Shown: positions 8,538 to 17,003 of the stretch, piece by piece | Layout: each line of letters starts with the position of its first letter | Position numbering within the stretch: the stretch's first letter is position 1 | Source of the DNA: Pseudomonas taetrolens | GTDB lineage: Bacteria; Pseudomonadota; Gammaproteobacteria; Pseudomonadales; Pseudomonadaceae | Direction of reading: 5' to 3' | DNA: 64,000 nt | NCBI RefSeq assembly: GCF_900475285.1 | Contig: NZ_LS483370.1 | Location: 4,602,001 to 4,666,000, forward strand | Notes under the pieces: generated by a model | The model's input: only the letters and a program-made list of their open reading frames with translations | The model's database searches: none | Told to the model about the DNA's origin: nothing | Made by a program: the position numbers and the translations under genes

Positions 8538-9572
8538 ATGACCCGGCCAACCCTCCAGGACTCCTCTCTTTCACCACTGTTGAGCACCCTGAGCGAACTG
8601 ATCCGCCAGGCCCGGCACAAAGCCCTGCGCGCTGTCGATACGCTGCAGGTACAAACCTGCTGGAACATGGGGCGACACATCATCGAGTACGAGCAGGCAG
8701 GTGCCGCACGGGCCGCCTATGGCAAGCAGTTGCTCCCGACCCTGGCCAAAGCACTGACGGCAGAGTTCGGTAAGGGCTTTGATGAGCGCAACCTGCGGCA
8801 CATGCGTAGCTTTTATCAAACCTTCCCGATTTGGAACGCAGTGCGTACCGAATTGAGCTGGACCCATTACCGTACGTTGCTGCGAGTCGACAACCCTCAA
8901 GCACGCCAGTGGTATATGGATGAGTGCGCGACACTCAATTGGTCAACACGGGCGCTGGAACGGCAAATCGGCACGCTGTATTACGAACGTCTTCTGGTCA
9001 GTCAGGACCGCCCGGCGATCAAGCAGGAGGCGAGTGTCAATCTGGAGCCGCTGAACAGAAGTCCACGTGAGTTCGTACGTGACCCGGTGCTGCTGGAGTT
9101 CCTGGGCATGCCCACGGTAGCCGGGCTGTTCGAGACGGGACTGGAACAAGCGCTGATCGACCACTTGCAAGGGTTCTTGCTGGAGCTGGGCAAAGGCTTT
9201 GCGTTCGTTGCCCGTCAGCAACGCATCAGCACAGAAAGCAAAGACTTCTACGTTGATCTGGTGTTCTACAACTACCTGCTCAAGTGCTTTGTGATTTTCG
9301 ACCTGAAGCGCGGCGAGCTGACCCATCAGGACATTGGCCAAATGGACATGTACGTGCGTCTCTACGACGTTCTCAAACGCGGCCCCGAAGACAGCCCCAC
9401 CGTCGGCATCATCCTGTGCGCACAAAAGGATGCCTCGGTGGTGCGCTATTCAGTGCTGCACGGCAATGAGCAATTGTTCGCCAGCAAGTACACCCTCGTT
9501 CTGCCCACCGAGGATGAGCTGCGCGCCGAGCTCGACCGCGAGCAGGCGCTGGTCGAAGCCCGCATTCGCTGA
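8538..9572 (+). CDS. DUF1016 / PDDEXK nuclease domain protein (YhcG family)
   Basis: A 344-residue protein. Residues 15-155 form the DUF1016 N-terminal helical domain (CWNMGRHIIEYEQ, DERNLRHMRSFYQTFP, LSWTHYRTLLRV, ALERQIGTLYYERLL). Residues 170-335 form a PD-(D/E)XK nuclease-like domain with FLLELGKGFAFVARQQRI, Asp240 in DFYVDLVFYN and the D-X-K triad element FDLK (255-257). YhcG proteins are often found near restriction or other defence genes, but here the gene is solitary between unrelated metabolic genes. The core family residues look intact, so the nuclease is probably functional. ATG at 8538 is preceded by AGAAGG. Confidence 0.88.
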   Translation: MTRPTLQDSSLSPLLSTLSELIRQARHKALRAVDTLQVQTCWNMGRHIIEYEQAGAARAAYGKQLLPTLAKALTAEFGKGFDERNLRHMRSFYQTFPIWNAVRTELSWTHYRTLLRVDNPQARQWYMDECATLNWSTRALERQIGTLYYERLLVSQDRPAIKQEASVNLEPLNRSPREFVRDPVLLEFLGMPTVAGLFETGLEQALIDHLQGFLLELGKGFAFVARQQRISTESKDFYVDLVFYNYLLKCFVIFDLKRGELTHQDIGQMDMYVRLYDVLKRGPEDSPTVGIILCAQKDASVVRYSVLHGNEQLFASKYTLVLPTEDELRAELDREQALVEARIR

Positions 9573-9577
9573 CTGTC

Positions 9578-9614
9578 CCGGGCCGGGCTTGCCTCGCAAG
9601 GTCGCCCGGCCCGG
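9578..9614. terminator. strong hairpin between convergent genes
   Basis: An 11-bp perfect inverted repeat, CCGGGCCGGGC (9578-9588) and GCCCGGCCCGG (9604-9614), with an inner TTGC/GCAA stem. It lies just past the stops of the DUF1016 gene and gltS. There is no T-run on either side, so it is a stable hairpin and probable transcript 3' end rather than a classical intrinsic terminator. Confidence 0.6.
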
Positions 9615-9626
9615 CAGTGCGGCGCC

Positions 9627-10835
9627 TTAGCTGAAAGCGTTGATAAACCAGGTGATCAACGGGATTGCCACGATGTCGATCAGTACGGCACCGCACAACG
9701 GCACGATGATGAACGCTTTGTACGAGAAGACTTTGTAGTGATCGCAGATGGCGCCCATGTTGGCCACGGCATTCGGGGTTGCACCCAGCCCGTGCCCCAT
9801 GAACCCTGCACACAGTACCGCGGCATCGTAGTTGCGGCCGAAGGCGCGGAACAGCACGAAAATACACAGCAGGATCATGATCACCACTTGCACCACCAAA
9901 ATCACCAGCAGCGGCAACCCGAGCTTTTCCAGTTCCCAGAATTTCAGGCTCATCATGGCCATGGTCAGGAACATGCCCAGACTTACATCACCAATCGTGC
10001 TGACGGCATGGTCCGGAACGTCGAGCACCTGCGTCCGGTCGTTGAGGTTGCGCAAGATAATCGCCACGAACATCGCACCTACATAGCTGGGCAGCACAAT
10101 GCCCAAATGCTGTTGCAGGCTGCCACCAAGCCAGAAGCCCAGCACCATGATCACCACGATGCAGGTCAGCAGACGCAGCAGCGTCGGTGCATCCAGGGCG
10201 GTGGGCGTGGTCTGCTCTGTGTGCTCAAAGGCTTTCAGGCTGCCGGCATCATCGGCCTGAACCTTGAGTTTGTTGCGCTCGATCAACCAGCGGGCCAAAG
10301 GGCTGCCCAGCAGACCGCCCGCAACCATCCCGAACGTGGCCGAGGCCAGTGCGGCGGTGGTTGCTCCTACCGCCCCCAGGTTTTCAGCGATGGGACCAAA
10401 CGCAGCCGCCGCACCGAAGCCACCTTCAAGCGATACCGCCCCCGCCATGATCCCCAGCAAAGGGTCAATACCCAACATTTTGGCCACGCTGACACCTACT
10501 ACGTTTTGCAGCAACGCCAGGCCCCAGCAGGCCCCAAGGTAGATAAACAGCAGCTTGCCGCCTTTGCGCAACAGCCCAAGGCTGCCTCCCAGACCCACCG
10601 TGGTGAAAAACGCCACCATCAGTGGCACTTGCAGGCTGGTGTCGAGGGTCAGGTTGAGCAGTTGCTGATCACGCAGCAACCAGATCAACAGTGCGAATCC
10701 GAAACCACCAATCACGGGGGCCGGCACGCAAAGCTGGCGCAACCAGTAGCTGTGTTTTTTTAACTGGGCGCCCAGGCCCAGCAGGAGCAACGCGAGAGCG
10801 AGGGTGCTCAGTGCATCCAGTTCGAATGTCAGCAT
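9627..10835 (-). CDS. gltS: sodium/glutamate symporter
   Basis: A 402-residue inner-membrane Na+/glutamate symporter of the ESS/GltS family. It begins LTFELDALSTLALALLLLGL with the characteristic GAQLKKHSYWLRQLCVPAPVIGGF motif. Both pore-loop regions are present: GIMAGAVSLEGGFGAAAAFG near residue 150 and GHGLGATPNAVANMGAI near 350. About ten membrane helices are evident. It is the last gene of the iclR-hutG-gltS unit, 58 bases after hutG. Formimidoylglutamase yields glutamate, so a glutamate carrier beside it fits a small glutamate/histidine-derivative use module. Confidence 0.93.
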   Translation of the reverse strand: MLTFELDALSTLALALLLLGLGAQLKKHSYWLRQLCVPAPVIGGFGFALLIWLLRDQQLLNLTLDTSLQVPLMVAFFTTVGLGGSLGLLRKGGKLLFIYLGACWGLALLQNVVGVSVAKMLGIDPLLGIMAGAVSLEGGFGAAAAFGPIAENLGAVGATTAALASATFGMVAGGLLGSPLARWLIERNKLKVQADDAGSLKAFEHTEQTTPTALDAPTLLRLLTCIVVIMVLGFWLGGSLQQHLGIVLPSYVGAMFVAIILRNLNDRTQVLDVPDHAVSTIGDVSLGMFLTMAMMSLKFWELEKLGLPLLVILVVQVVIMILLCIFVLFRAFGRNYDAAVLCAGFMGHGLGATPNAVANMGAICDHYKVFSYKAFIIVPLCGAVLIDIVAIPLITWFINAFS

Positions 10836-10893
10836 GGCGAATTTCTCTTTTTCTTATGATTCAACAAGCGGTTTCAGGGAGGTCCGGAAAAAC

Positions 10894-11832
10894 TTAATCC
10901 ATCAGACTGGCAAGCAAGCGCGCGCCAATGCGGGCGGTCCGGTTATCGATATCCAGGCTCGGATTGAGCTCGGCAATGTCTGCCATACGCAATTTGCCGC
11001 TGGCCTTGGCGCGGCGCACCAGGTGCTCAACGATCTGCATGTCCACCCCGTGGGCAGACGGCGCACTTACCCCGGGTGCCTGACTGGCGGGCAGAACATC
11101 GAGACAAAGCGTCAGGTACAGGTGATCGATGTCACGCAAAAAGGTGTCCAGGTACGCTTCTATCGCGGACATGTTCCAGCTGTTCATGTCCCGATCGAGG
11201 CGATAGCTCACGTTCAGTCGCCCGGCCTGCTCGAACAGCGCCTGGGTGTTGTTCAACTGGCTCACACCCAGGCAGCAATAGGCGAACGGCATGTCTGCGC
11301 GCTGGCAGTATTCGGCGATCTGACGAAAAGGCGTGCCGGAACTGCTTTGCTCGGCGTGGCGCAAATCAAAGTGCGCATCGAAATTGAGAATACCGATGCG
11401 CGGGCGTGGCGTTTGGCGACGCAAGTGGTCAGCCAGACCGCTAAAACTGGCAAATGCGATTTCGTGGCCACCGCCCAGGCCCAGCGGCAAGTGCCCTTGA
11501 TCAAGCACCTGGCTGACCTGGTGTGCGTAGCGTTGTTGTGCGCCTTCAAGGTCGCTGCCCACGCAAGCCACATCGCCCGCGTCATACAACGCGGTGTGAC
11601 CGTGCCATGCCAGGTTGGCCAGCGCCTTGCGCAGTGCCGACGGGCCTTGGCGGGCACCGGTGCGGCCCTGGTTGCGTTTAACCCCTTCATCACTGGCCAG
11701 GCCGATCAGCACGGTGCCTGCGGGCTGGTCGGCCGCCAAGGGCTTGACCCACTGGTGCCAGCGCAACGCGCCCTGCCCTTCGCCCGCATCGATGCGACCT
11801 GTCCAGAGTGACATGTCAGACATTACAGTCAT
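10894..11832 (-). CDS. hutG: formimidoylglutamase (ureohydrolase family)
   Basis: A 312-residue ureohydrolase predicted to cleave N-formimidoyl-glutamate to glutamate and formamide, the last step of one histidine degradation route. Metal-ligand blocks: [10 protein letters not shown] (His123), FDAHFDLR (Asp152, His154, Asp156) and [20 protein letters not shown] (Asp245). In the usual D-X-D pair of this last block, the first position is Cys243. The VLPA...APGVSAP stretch is the HutG signature rather than arginase or agmatinase. ATG at 11832 has GGAG eight bases upstream, 20 bases after the iclR stop. No hutH, hutU or hutI is nearby, so it is separated from the rest of the pathway. Confidence 0.82.
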   Translation of the reverse strand: MTVMSDMSLWTGRIDAGEGQGALRWHQWVKPLAADQPAGTVLIGLASDEGVKRNQGRTGARQGPSALRKALANLAWHGHTALYDAGDVACVGSDLEGAQQRYAHQVSQVLDQGHLPLGLGGGHEIAFASFSGLADHLRRQTPRPRIGILNFDAHFDLRHAEQSSSGTPFRQIAEYCQRADMPFAYCCLGVSQLNNTQALFEQAGRLNVSYRLDRDMNSWNMSAIEAYLDTFLRDIDHLYLTLCLDVLPASQAPGVSAPSAHGVDMQIVEHLVRRAKASGKLRMADIAELNPSLDIDNRTARIGARLLASLMD

Positions 11833-11852
11833 GGTTGAAGCTCCAATCTAAT

Positions 11853-12578
11853 TCAGTCGAGCCGGGCGCTCAGGCGCAGCGCTACGTCCTGTGTCCAGCG
11901 GATCAGGCGCTCGCTGCGCTGTTGCGCACGGAAAGCCGGGGCCATGAGGCTGATAGCGCCTTGCAGACGATTACGACTGTCGATCAAGGGTGCGCTGACG
12001 CCCCAAATGCCGTCGTCAATCTCGCTCAGGCTCACGGCGTAACCCTGTTGGCGAATTTCGACAAAGCTGCGCTGGTACTGCGCGCACTGTTCGGCTTCGA
12101 CGCCCTGATCCTTGAGCAAGGACAGGCTCTGAGCCTCATCCATATGCGCCAGCAACACCCGTGCCGATGCACCGACCAGCAACGGCTGAGCCAGACCTTT
12201 CTGATAGCAGCAGCGCAAGGGTTGCGGGCTGTCGACCAGCTCGATACAAATTGCCTGGCCATTGCTCGGCACCATCAGCGCCACGCTTTCCTGACTTTGC
12301 TCGGCCAGGCGCTTGAGCTCTGGCTTGGCCAGCGTGACCAGTACCGCTTCACGGTCGAATTTTTTCGCCAGCTGCAAACAGGCAGGCCCCGGCAAATAGC
12401 GACCTTGGCCGTTCTCTTCAGCGAGGCCCCAACGCAACAGGGTCTTGAGGTGGCGATAGGTGCTGCTGAGCGGCTGTGCCAGTTGCTCAGAGAGCTCTTT
12501 CGCAGAGATCGCCTCACCGGATTGTCCGAGGGTGACGAGGATTTGCAGCAAGCGATCAGTTGGCGTGTTGTAGTTCAT
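11853..12578 (-). CDS. IclR family transcriptional regulator
   Basis: A 241-residue regulator. The N-terminal winged helix (residues 6-60) includes ISAKELSEQLAQPLSSTYRHLKTLL as the helix-turn-helix. The C-terminal IclR effector domain (about 80-240) contains QAICIELVDSPQPLRC, KGLAQPLLVGASARVLLA and a GIWGVSAPLIDSRNRLQGAISL block. It is first in the unit with hutG (20-base gap) and gltS. It therefore probably controls its own operon and perhaps the GabP-like permease 190 bases upstream. The inducer is unknown; formimidoylglutamate or glutamate would suit the context. Confidence 0.9.
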   Translation of the reverse strand: MNYNTPTDRLLQILVTLGQSGEAISAKELSEQLAQPLSSTYRHLKTLLRWGLAEENGQGRYLPGPACLQLAKKFDREAVLVTLAKPELKRLAEQSQESVALMVPSNGQAICIELVDSPQPLRCCYQKGLAQPLLVGASARVLLAHMDEAQSLSLLKDQGVEAEQCAQYQRSFVEIRQQGYAVSLSEIDDGIWGVSAPLIDSRNRLQGAISLMAPAFRAQQRSERLIRWTQDVALRLSARLD

Positions 12579-12702
12579 TATCGGCCCCTAGCTGTTGCCT
12601 GCAGGGTGCACGGAGTTTCCCATTAACTGAAATTGGATTCTCACTCACTGAGAATTATTGGCGAAATAGTGATCAGCGGTCGTCGATAACTGGTTTCAAA
12701 GG

Positions 12703-12734
12703 CAAAAAAAACCGCCATCCCTAAGGATGACGGC
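12703..12734 (-). terminator. Rho-independent terminator of the permease gene
   Basis: Read on the minus strand: CCGTCATCC-TTAG-GGATGGCGG followed by eight T, a 9-bp stem with one G-U pair. It lies 37 bases past the permease stop and separates it from the iclR operon. Confidence 0.9.
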
Positions 12735-12770
12735 TCGAGTATGGCCTTAACCGTGTGCGCCTTCCTGGCC

Positions 12771-14162
12771 TCAGCTAAGTACCGTTGCCCCCAGTTTCTC
12801 AATACGTCGACGACGTGCCACCAGCAGACCCGCCGCTACCACCAGTGCGCTCAGCAAGCCGGTGGCCATGATTTCCACTCGGTGCGCTTCCTGGAACAGC
12901 ATAAGCGTCAAAATGGCCACGATGAACACAATCACCGCCCAGGTCAGGCCCGGGAACAACCACATTTTGAAGGCTATTTTCTCGCCCTGGGCCACACGCT
13001 TTTGACGCATGCGCAGTTGCGAGACGGCAATCACCAGGTACACCAGCAGGGCAATGGCGCCGGAACTGGCCAGCAAGAACTGGAACACTGCCGCCGGCGC
13101 CACATAGTTGGCGAACACGGCCAAAAAGGCAGCGCCGGTGGACATCATCACCGCCCAGTAAGGCGTGCCGCTGGCGTTGGTGCGCTTGGCGGCCGCCGGT
13201 GCGTCACCGCGCTTGCTCAAGGAGAACAGCATCCGCGACGAGGTGTAGAGCGCCGAGTTGAGGCAGCTGGTGACCGCGATCAACACCACGATGTCGACGA
13301 TCAACTTGGCGTTTGGAATACCCATGCGCTCAAGCACCGTCTGATAAGAACCCACTTGGGTCAGGCTCGGGTCGTTCCATGGCACCAGGGCCACCACCAA
13401 GAAGATCGACACCAGGTAGAACAAGCCAATCCGCCAGATCACCGAGTTGGTGGCCTTGGTGATTTGTTTGCTTGGGTCTTTGGACTCCGCCGCCGCGATG
13501 GTGACGATTTCAGTGCCCATAAACGAGAACATGGTGGTCAGCATCGCCGCCAGTACCGCGCCCATGCCGTTGGGCATAAAGCCGATGGTATCGACCAGGT
13601 GCGACACGCCGCTGACTTCGCTGGTGGGCAGCAGGCCCATCACTGCCAGGACGCCCAGCACGATGAAGCCAATAATCGCCAGCACCTTGACCAGCGCAAA
13701 CCAGAACTCGAACTCGCCGTAGTTCTTGACGCTGAACAGGTTGGTGGCGGTCAGCAACAAGGTAATGACCAGAGTGAAGACCCAGATCGCCGTACCCGGG
13801 AACCAGGCATGCAGGATGCTGGCAGCCGCGACGGCTTCCAGTGGAATGACCAGTACCCAGAACCACCAGTACAGCCAGCCAATGGTGAAGCCGGCCCAGT
13901 GGCCGATGGCACGGTCGGCATACGTCGAAAACGAACCGGTGTCTGGTGAAGCAACGGCCATTTCGGCCAGCATGCGCATGACCAGCACCACCAGCGTGCC
14001 TGCAGCAGCATAAGCCAGCAGTACAGCGGGGCCCGCTTGCGCAATCGCGTGTCCAGAACCGACGAACAAACCGGCACCGATGACCCCGGCAATCGACAGC
14101 ATGGTGACATGCCGTGGCTTGAGCCCTTGCTCCAGGCCGTTAGAGGTTTGCGTATTGCTCAT
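12771..14162 (-). CDS. amino acid permease, GabP-like (APC superfamily)
   Basis: A 463-residue inner-membrane permease of the amino-acid transporter family, closest in feel to GABA permeases. It shows RHVTMLSIAGVIGAGLFVGSG at the first helix (the unwound substrate-binding GVIGAGLFVG), GPAVLLAYAAAGTLVVLVMR and the consensus block EMAVASPDTGSFSTYADRAIGHWAGFTIGW. About twelve membrane segments are present, with the expected MFSFMGTEIVTIAAAESKDP loop near residue 225. The ATG at 14162 with AAAGG upstream is chosen over an ATG at 14189. It is transcribed alone, ending at its own terminator. GABA is a guess from family resemblance; proline or another neutral amino acid is possible. Confidence 0.85.
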   Translation of the reverse strand: MSNTQTSNGLEQGLKPRHVTMLSIAGVIGAGLFVGSGHAIAQAGPAVLLAYAAAGTLVVLVMRMLAEMAVASPDTGSFSTYADRAIGHWAGFTIGWLYWWFWVLVIPLEAVAAASILHAWFPGTAIWVFTLVITLLLTATNLFSVKNYGEFEFWFALVKVLAIIGFIVLGVLAVMGLLPTSEVSGVSHLVDTIGFMPNGMGAVLAAMLTTMFSFMGTEIVTIAAAESKDPSKQITKATNSVIWRIGLFYLVSIFLVVALVPWNDPSLTQVGSYQTVLERMGIPNAKLIVDIVVLIAVTSCLNSALYTSSRMLFSLSKRGDAPAAAKRTNASGTPYWAVMMSTGAAFLAVFANYVAPAAVFQFLLASSGAIALLVYLVIAVSQLRMRQKRVAQGEKIAFKMWLFPGLTWAVIVFIVAILTLMLFQEAHRVEIMATGLLSALVVAAGLLVARRRRIEKLGATVLS

Positions 14163-14709
14163 TGGGACTACCTTTGCAGTGAAAGCCATTCCGAGCGCCG
14201 CCTGATTACCTTCTCGTAAAAAGTAACCAACGGGGCGTTTCGAATTATTTACGCAATAAGTGCGCCAGAAAACTCACGCCCTACGGTTTGCGCGGGCTGC
14301 AAAGGACTACTACCCGTTTTGCAAGCCATTGAGTGCCATGGCTTTTTGCCAATCCGTTACCGTAACACTCAGTTACGTGTAGTGCTGCGCACTAAAAATA
14401 CCCAATTTTGCTCATATGGCGCAAAAGCAGTGCACATCTACAACCTTTAGTAGGTTCGCGCTTCCAACACCGGGCCAAAGCTGGCAACATCGCGACCTTT
14501 TTTACGCGACACCTGTCTGGCCAAACGGCAAAACACGGGGTCGGTTGTTGTCGGCGCGACAGTCTGCTGTAACGATGCGACAAACGACCACCCTCCTGCC
14601 TTTTGCCCCGTTGAGGCGGCTGGTTGCCATTGCGACCCTATGCTAGCTTGGCCATCGCCAGGAAGGCAGCCCAACAGCAGGATCGCACCGAACACAATGA
14701 GGACCGCAC
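14163..14709. other. intergenic region between permease and ABC operon
   Basis: About 547 bases between divergent transcription units; it should carry the promoters of both. The one suggestive ORF is on the minus strand, 14447-14695 (82 codons from a GTG). It has a lipoprotein-like hydrophobic start (FGAILLLGC) and a charged tail, but no ribosome-binding site and some rare codons (ATA, TTA). I do not annotate it as a gene. The ABC ATPase start is preceded by GAGGA at 14698-14702. Confidence 0.4.
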
Positions 14710-15483
14710 ATGGCTTTGGCCACGCCCGCGCTTGAAATCCGCAACTTGCACAAACGCTACGGCGAGCTTGAGGTACTTAAAGGTATCTCGCTGACCGCAC
14801 GCGACGGCGACGTGATCTCGATCCTGGGTTCTTCCGGTTCCGGCAAGTCCACCCTGCTGCGCTGTATCAACCTGCTGGAAAACCCGCACGAGGGCCAGAT
14901 CCTGGTCGCCGGGGAAGAGCTCAAGCTCAAAAAAGCCAAAAATGGTGAACTGGTCGCTGCCGATGGCAAACAGATCAATCGCATGCGCAGCGAACTGGGG
15001 TTCGTGTTTCAAAACTTTAACCTGTGGCCGCACATGACCATCCTCGACAACGTGATCGAGGCGCCGCGTCGGGTACTGGGCCAGAGCAAGGCTGAAGCCA
15101 TCGTGGTGGCAGAAGCATTGCTGGCCAAGGTTGGTATCGCTGACAAACGTCATGCCTATCCGTCCGAACTGTCCGGCGGACAGCAACAGCGTGCCGCCAT
15201 TGCCCGTACGCTGGCCATGCAGCCCAAAGTGATTCTGTTCGATGAGCCGACATCAGCACTTGACCCAGAAATGGTTCAAGAAGTACTTAGTGTGATCCGC
15301 GCACTCGCCGACGAAGGTCGCACTATGCTGTTGGTCACCCATGAGATGAGCTTTGCTCGTCAAGTGTCCACCGAAGTAGTGTTTTTGCATCAAGGCCTGA
15401 TCGAAGAGCAAGGGTCGCCTGAACAGGTTTTCGATAACCCGGTTTCGGCGCGCTGCAAACAATTCATGTCCAGCAATCGCTAA
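14710..15483 (+). CDS. polar amino acid ABC transporter ATP-binding protein (HisP/AotP type)
   Basis: A 257-residue ABC ATPase that powers uptake of basic or polar amino acids. Walker A is GSSGSGKST (about residues 40-48), the Q-loop [13 protein letters not shown], the signature LSGGQQQR near 157 and Walker [15 protein letters not shown] with a downstream switch His in LLVTHEMSF. The insertion after Walker A ([20 protein letters not shown]) is typical of HisP and AotP. It is the first gene of a four-gene operon with its binding protein (13-base gap) and two permeases. The same operon sits after mutY-yggX in P. aeruginosa (PA5152-PA5155). Confidence 0.93.
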   Translation: MALATPALEIRNLHKRYGELEVLKGISLTARDGDVISILGSSGSGKSTLLRCINLLENPHEGQILVAGEELKLKKAKNGELVAADGKQINRMRSELGFVFQNFNLWPHMTILDNVIEAPRRVLGQSKAEAIVVAEALLAKVGIADKRHAYPSELSGGQQQRAAIARTLAMQPKVILFDEPTSALDPEMVQEVLSVIRALADEGRTMLLVTHEMSFARQVSTEVVFLHQGLIEEQGSPEQVFDNPVSARCKQFMSSNR

Positions 15484-15496
15484 CGGAGCAACCCGA

Positions 15497-16252
15497 ATGC
15501 AGAACTATAAAAAGCTTCTCCTGGCCGCTGCCGCCTCGCTGGTGTTCAGTGCCAACGCCTTGGCTGTTGATAAGTACAAAGTCGGGATTGAAGGCGCTTA
15601 CCCACCGTTCAATAACAAGAACGCCAGCGGCGAGGTGGTCGGTTTCGACCCGGATATCGCCATGGCCCTGTGCGCCAAAATGAAAGCCGAGTGCGAAATC
15701 GTGACCTCGGACTGGGATGGCATCATCCCGGCGCTGAACGCCAAGAAGTACGACTTCATTGTGTCGTCCTTGTCGATCACTGACGAACGCAAGCAAGCCG
15801 TCGACTTTACCGACCCGTACTACTCCAACAAGCAGCAGTTCATCGCACCGAAAAACGTCGATTTCAAAACCGACCTCGAGTCGCTCAAAGGCAAGGCCCT
15901 GGGCACACAGCGTTCTACCCAGGCCGCAACCTGGCTGGAAGACAACCTGGGCACGGACGCGACCGTCTCCTTGTATGACACCCAGGAAAACGCCTACCTC
16001 GATCTGACATCCGGCCGTGTCGATGCACTGCTGGCTGACAAGTACGCCAACTTTGATTGGCTGAAAAGCCCGGCTGGCCAGCCTTACGAATTCAAAGGCG
16101 AGCCCGTCAACGAAGATGACAAGGTGGGGATCGCACTGCGTAAAGGCGACAACGAACTGCGCGCCAAGCTGAACCTGGCCCTCAAGCAAATCGTTGAAGA
16201 CGGCACGTACAAGAAGATCAACGACAAGTATTTCCCGTTCAGCATCTACTGA
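15497..16252 (+). CDS. periplasmic basic/polar amino acid-binding protein (HisJ/ArgT-like)
   Basis: A 251-residue solute-binding protein. Residues 1-23 are a Sec signal peptide (basic MQNYKKLL, hydrophobic AAAASLVFSA, cleavage after NALA). The mature SBP_bac_3 fold has KVGIEGAYPPFNNKN, GFDPDIAMALCAKM and DWDGIIPALNAKKYDFIVSS. SLSITDERKQAVDFTDPYY is the family signature, with the Asp and Arg that grip the ligand's amino and carboxyl groups. Two cysteines (Cys56 and Cys63) fit the disulfide seen in HisJ. Ligand likely histidine, arginine, lysine or ornithine; the sequence does not settle which. Confidence 0.92.
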   Translation: MQNYKKLLLAAAASLVFSANALAVDKYKVGIEGAYPPFNNKNASGEVVGFDPDIAMALCAKMKAECEIVTSDWDGIIPALNAKKYDFIVSSLSITDERKQAVDFTDPYYSNKQQFIAPKNVDFKTDLESLKGKALGTQRSTQAATWLEDNLGTDATVSLYDTQENAYLDLTSGRVDALLADKYANFDWLKSPAGQPYEFKGEPVNEDDKVGIALRKGDNELRAKLNLALKQIVEDGTYKKINDKYFPFSIY

Positions 16253-16310
16253 CCTGCCTGACCGGCGCGCCCCAGGGTTGCGCCGGTCCCTAGCAAAGCC
16301 TGCCTACCCC

Positions 16311-17003
16311 ATGACTATCGATTTATACGGATTCGGCCCGGCGCTTGCCGCCGGGGCGCTGATGACCGTCAAACTGGCACTGACTGCGCTGTGTCTTGGC
16401 CTGGTGCTCGGGTTGCTCGGTGCATTGGCCAAAACCTCCCCCCTCAAACCTTTAAGGTGGCTGGGCGGTACTTATTCAACACTGGTTCGCGGTGTACCCG
16501 AGCTGCTCTGGGTGCTGCTGATTTACTTCGGCAGCGTGAACCTGGTCCGTGCCATCGGCGAAGCCATCGGCATGCCCGAACTCACCCTCAGCGCTTTCGC
16601 GGCGGGTGTGATCGCGCTGGGGCTGTGTTTTGGTGCCTATGCGACCGAAGTGTTTCGCGGTGCCATTCTGGCCATTCCCAAAGGTCACCGCGAAGCGGGC
16701 ATGGCCCTGGGCATGTCCAAGCCACGGATCTTCAGCAAACTGATCCTGCCGCAAATGTGGCGCATCGCCCTGCCCGGCCTGGGCAACCTGTTCATGATCC
16801 TGATGAAAGACACCGCGCTGGTATCGGTGATCGGTCTGGAAGAAATCATGCGCCAGGCCCAGAACGCCGTGACCTTCGCCAAACACCCTTTCACCTTCTA
16901 CATGGTGGCCGCCGTGATGTACCTGGGCCTGACCGTATTGGCCATGGGCACGATGCACGTGCTTGAAAAACGCGCTGCGCGCGGCTTTGTGAGGAGGACG
17001 TAA
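16311..17003 (+). CDS. amino acid ABC transporter permease (HisQ type)
   Basis: A 230-residue inner-membrane permease with about five membrane helices. Residues 5-60 carry YGFGPALAAGALMTVKLALTALCLGL. The coupling-helix EAA loop is HREAGMALGMSKPRIFSKLILPQM, where it docks on the ATPase, and FRGAILAIPKGHREAG is the family block. The ATG at 16311 gives the family's normal N-terminus; earlier ATG codons lie inside the binding-protein gene. It follows the binding-protein gene by 58 bases and overlaps the next permease start by one base (TAATG). Confidence 0.92.
   Translation: MTIDLYGFGPALAAGALMTVKLALTALCLGLVLGLLGALAKTSPLKPLRWLGGTYSTLVRGVPELLWVLLIYFGSVNLVRAIGEAIGMPELTLSAFAAGVIALGLCFGAYATEVFRGAILAIPKGHREAGMALGMSKPRIFSKLILPQMWRIALPGLGNLFMILMKDTALVSVIGLEEIMRQAQNAVTFAKHPFTFYMVAAVMYLGLTVLAMGTMHVLEKRAARGFVRRT

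Noticed and set aside
9738..10763. 341-codon open frame on the plus strand inside gltS
   Set aside because: Antisense to a clear transporter; the translation is rich in His, Gln, Arg and lacks any recognisable fold or signal.
12741..13949. 402-codon open frame antisense to the GabP-like permease
   Set aside because: Shadow of a long GC-rich gene; the product is a His/Gln-rich low-complexity sequence with no start context.
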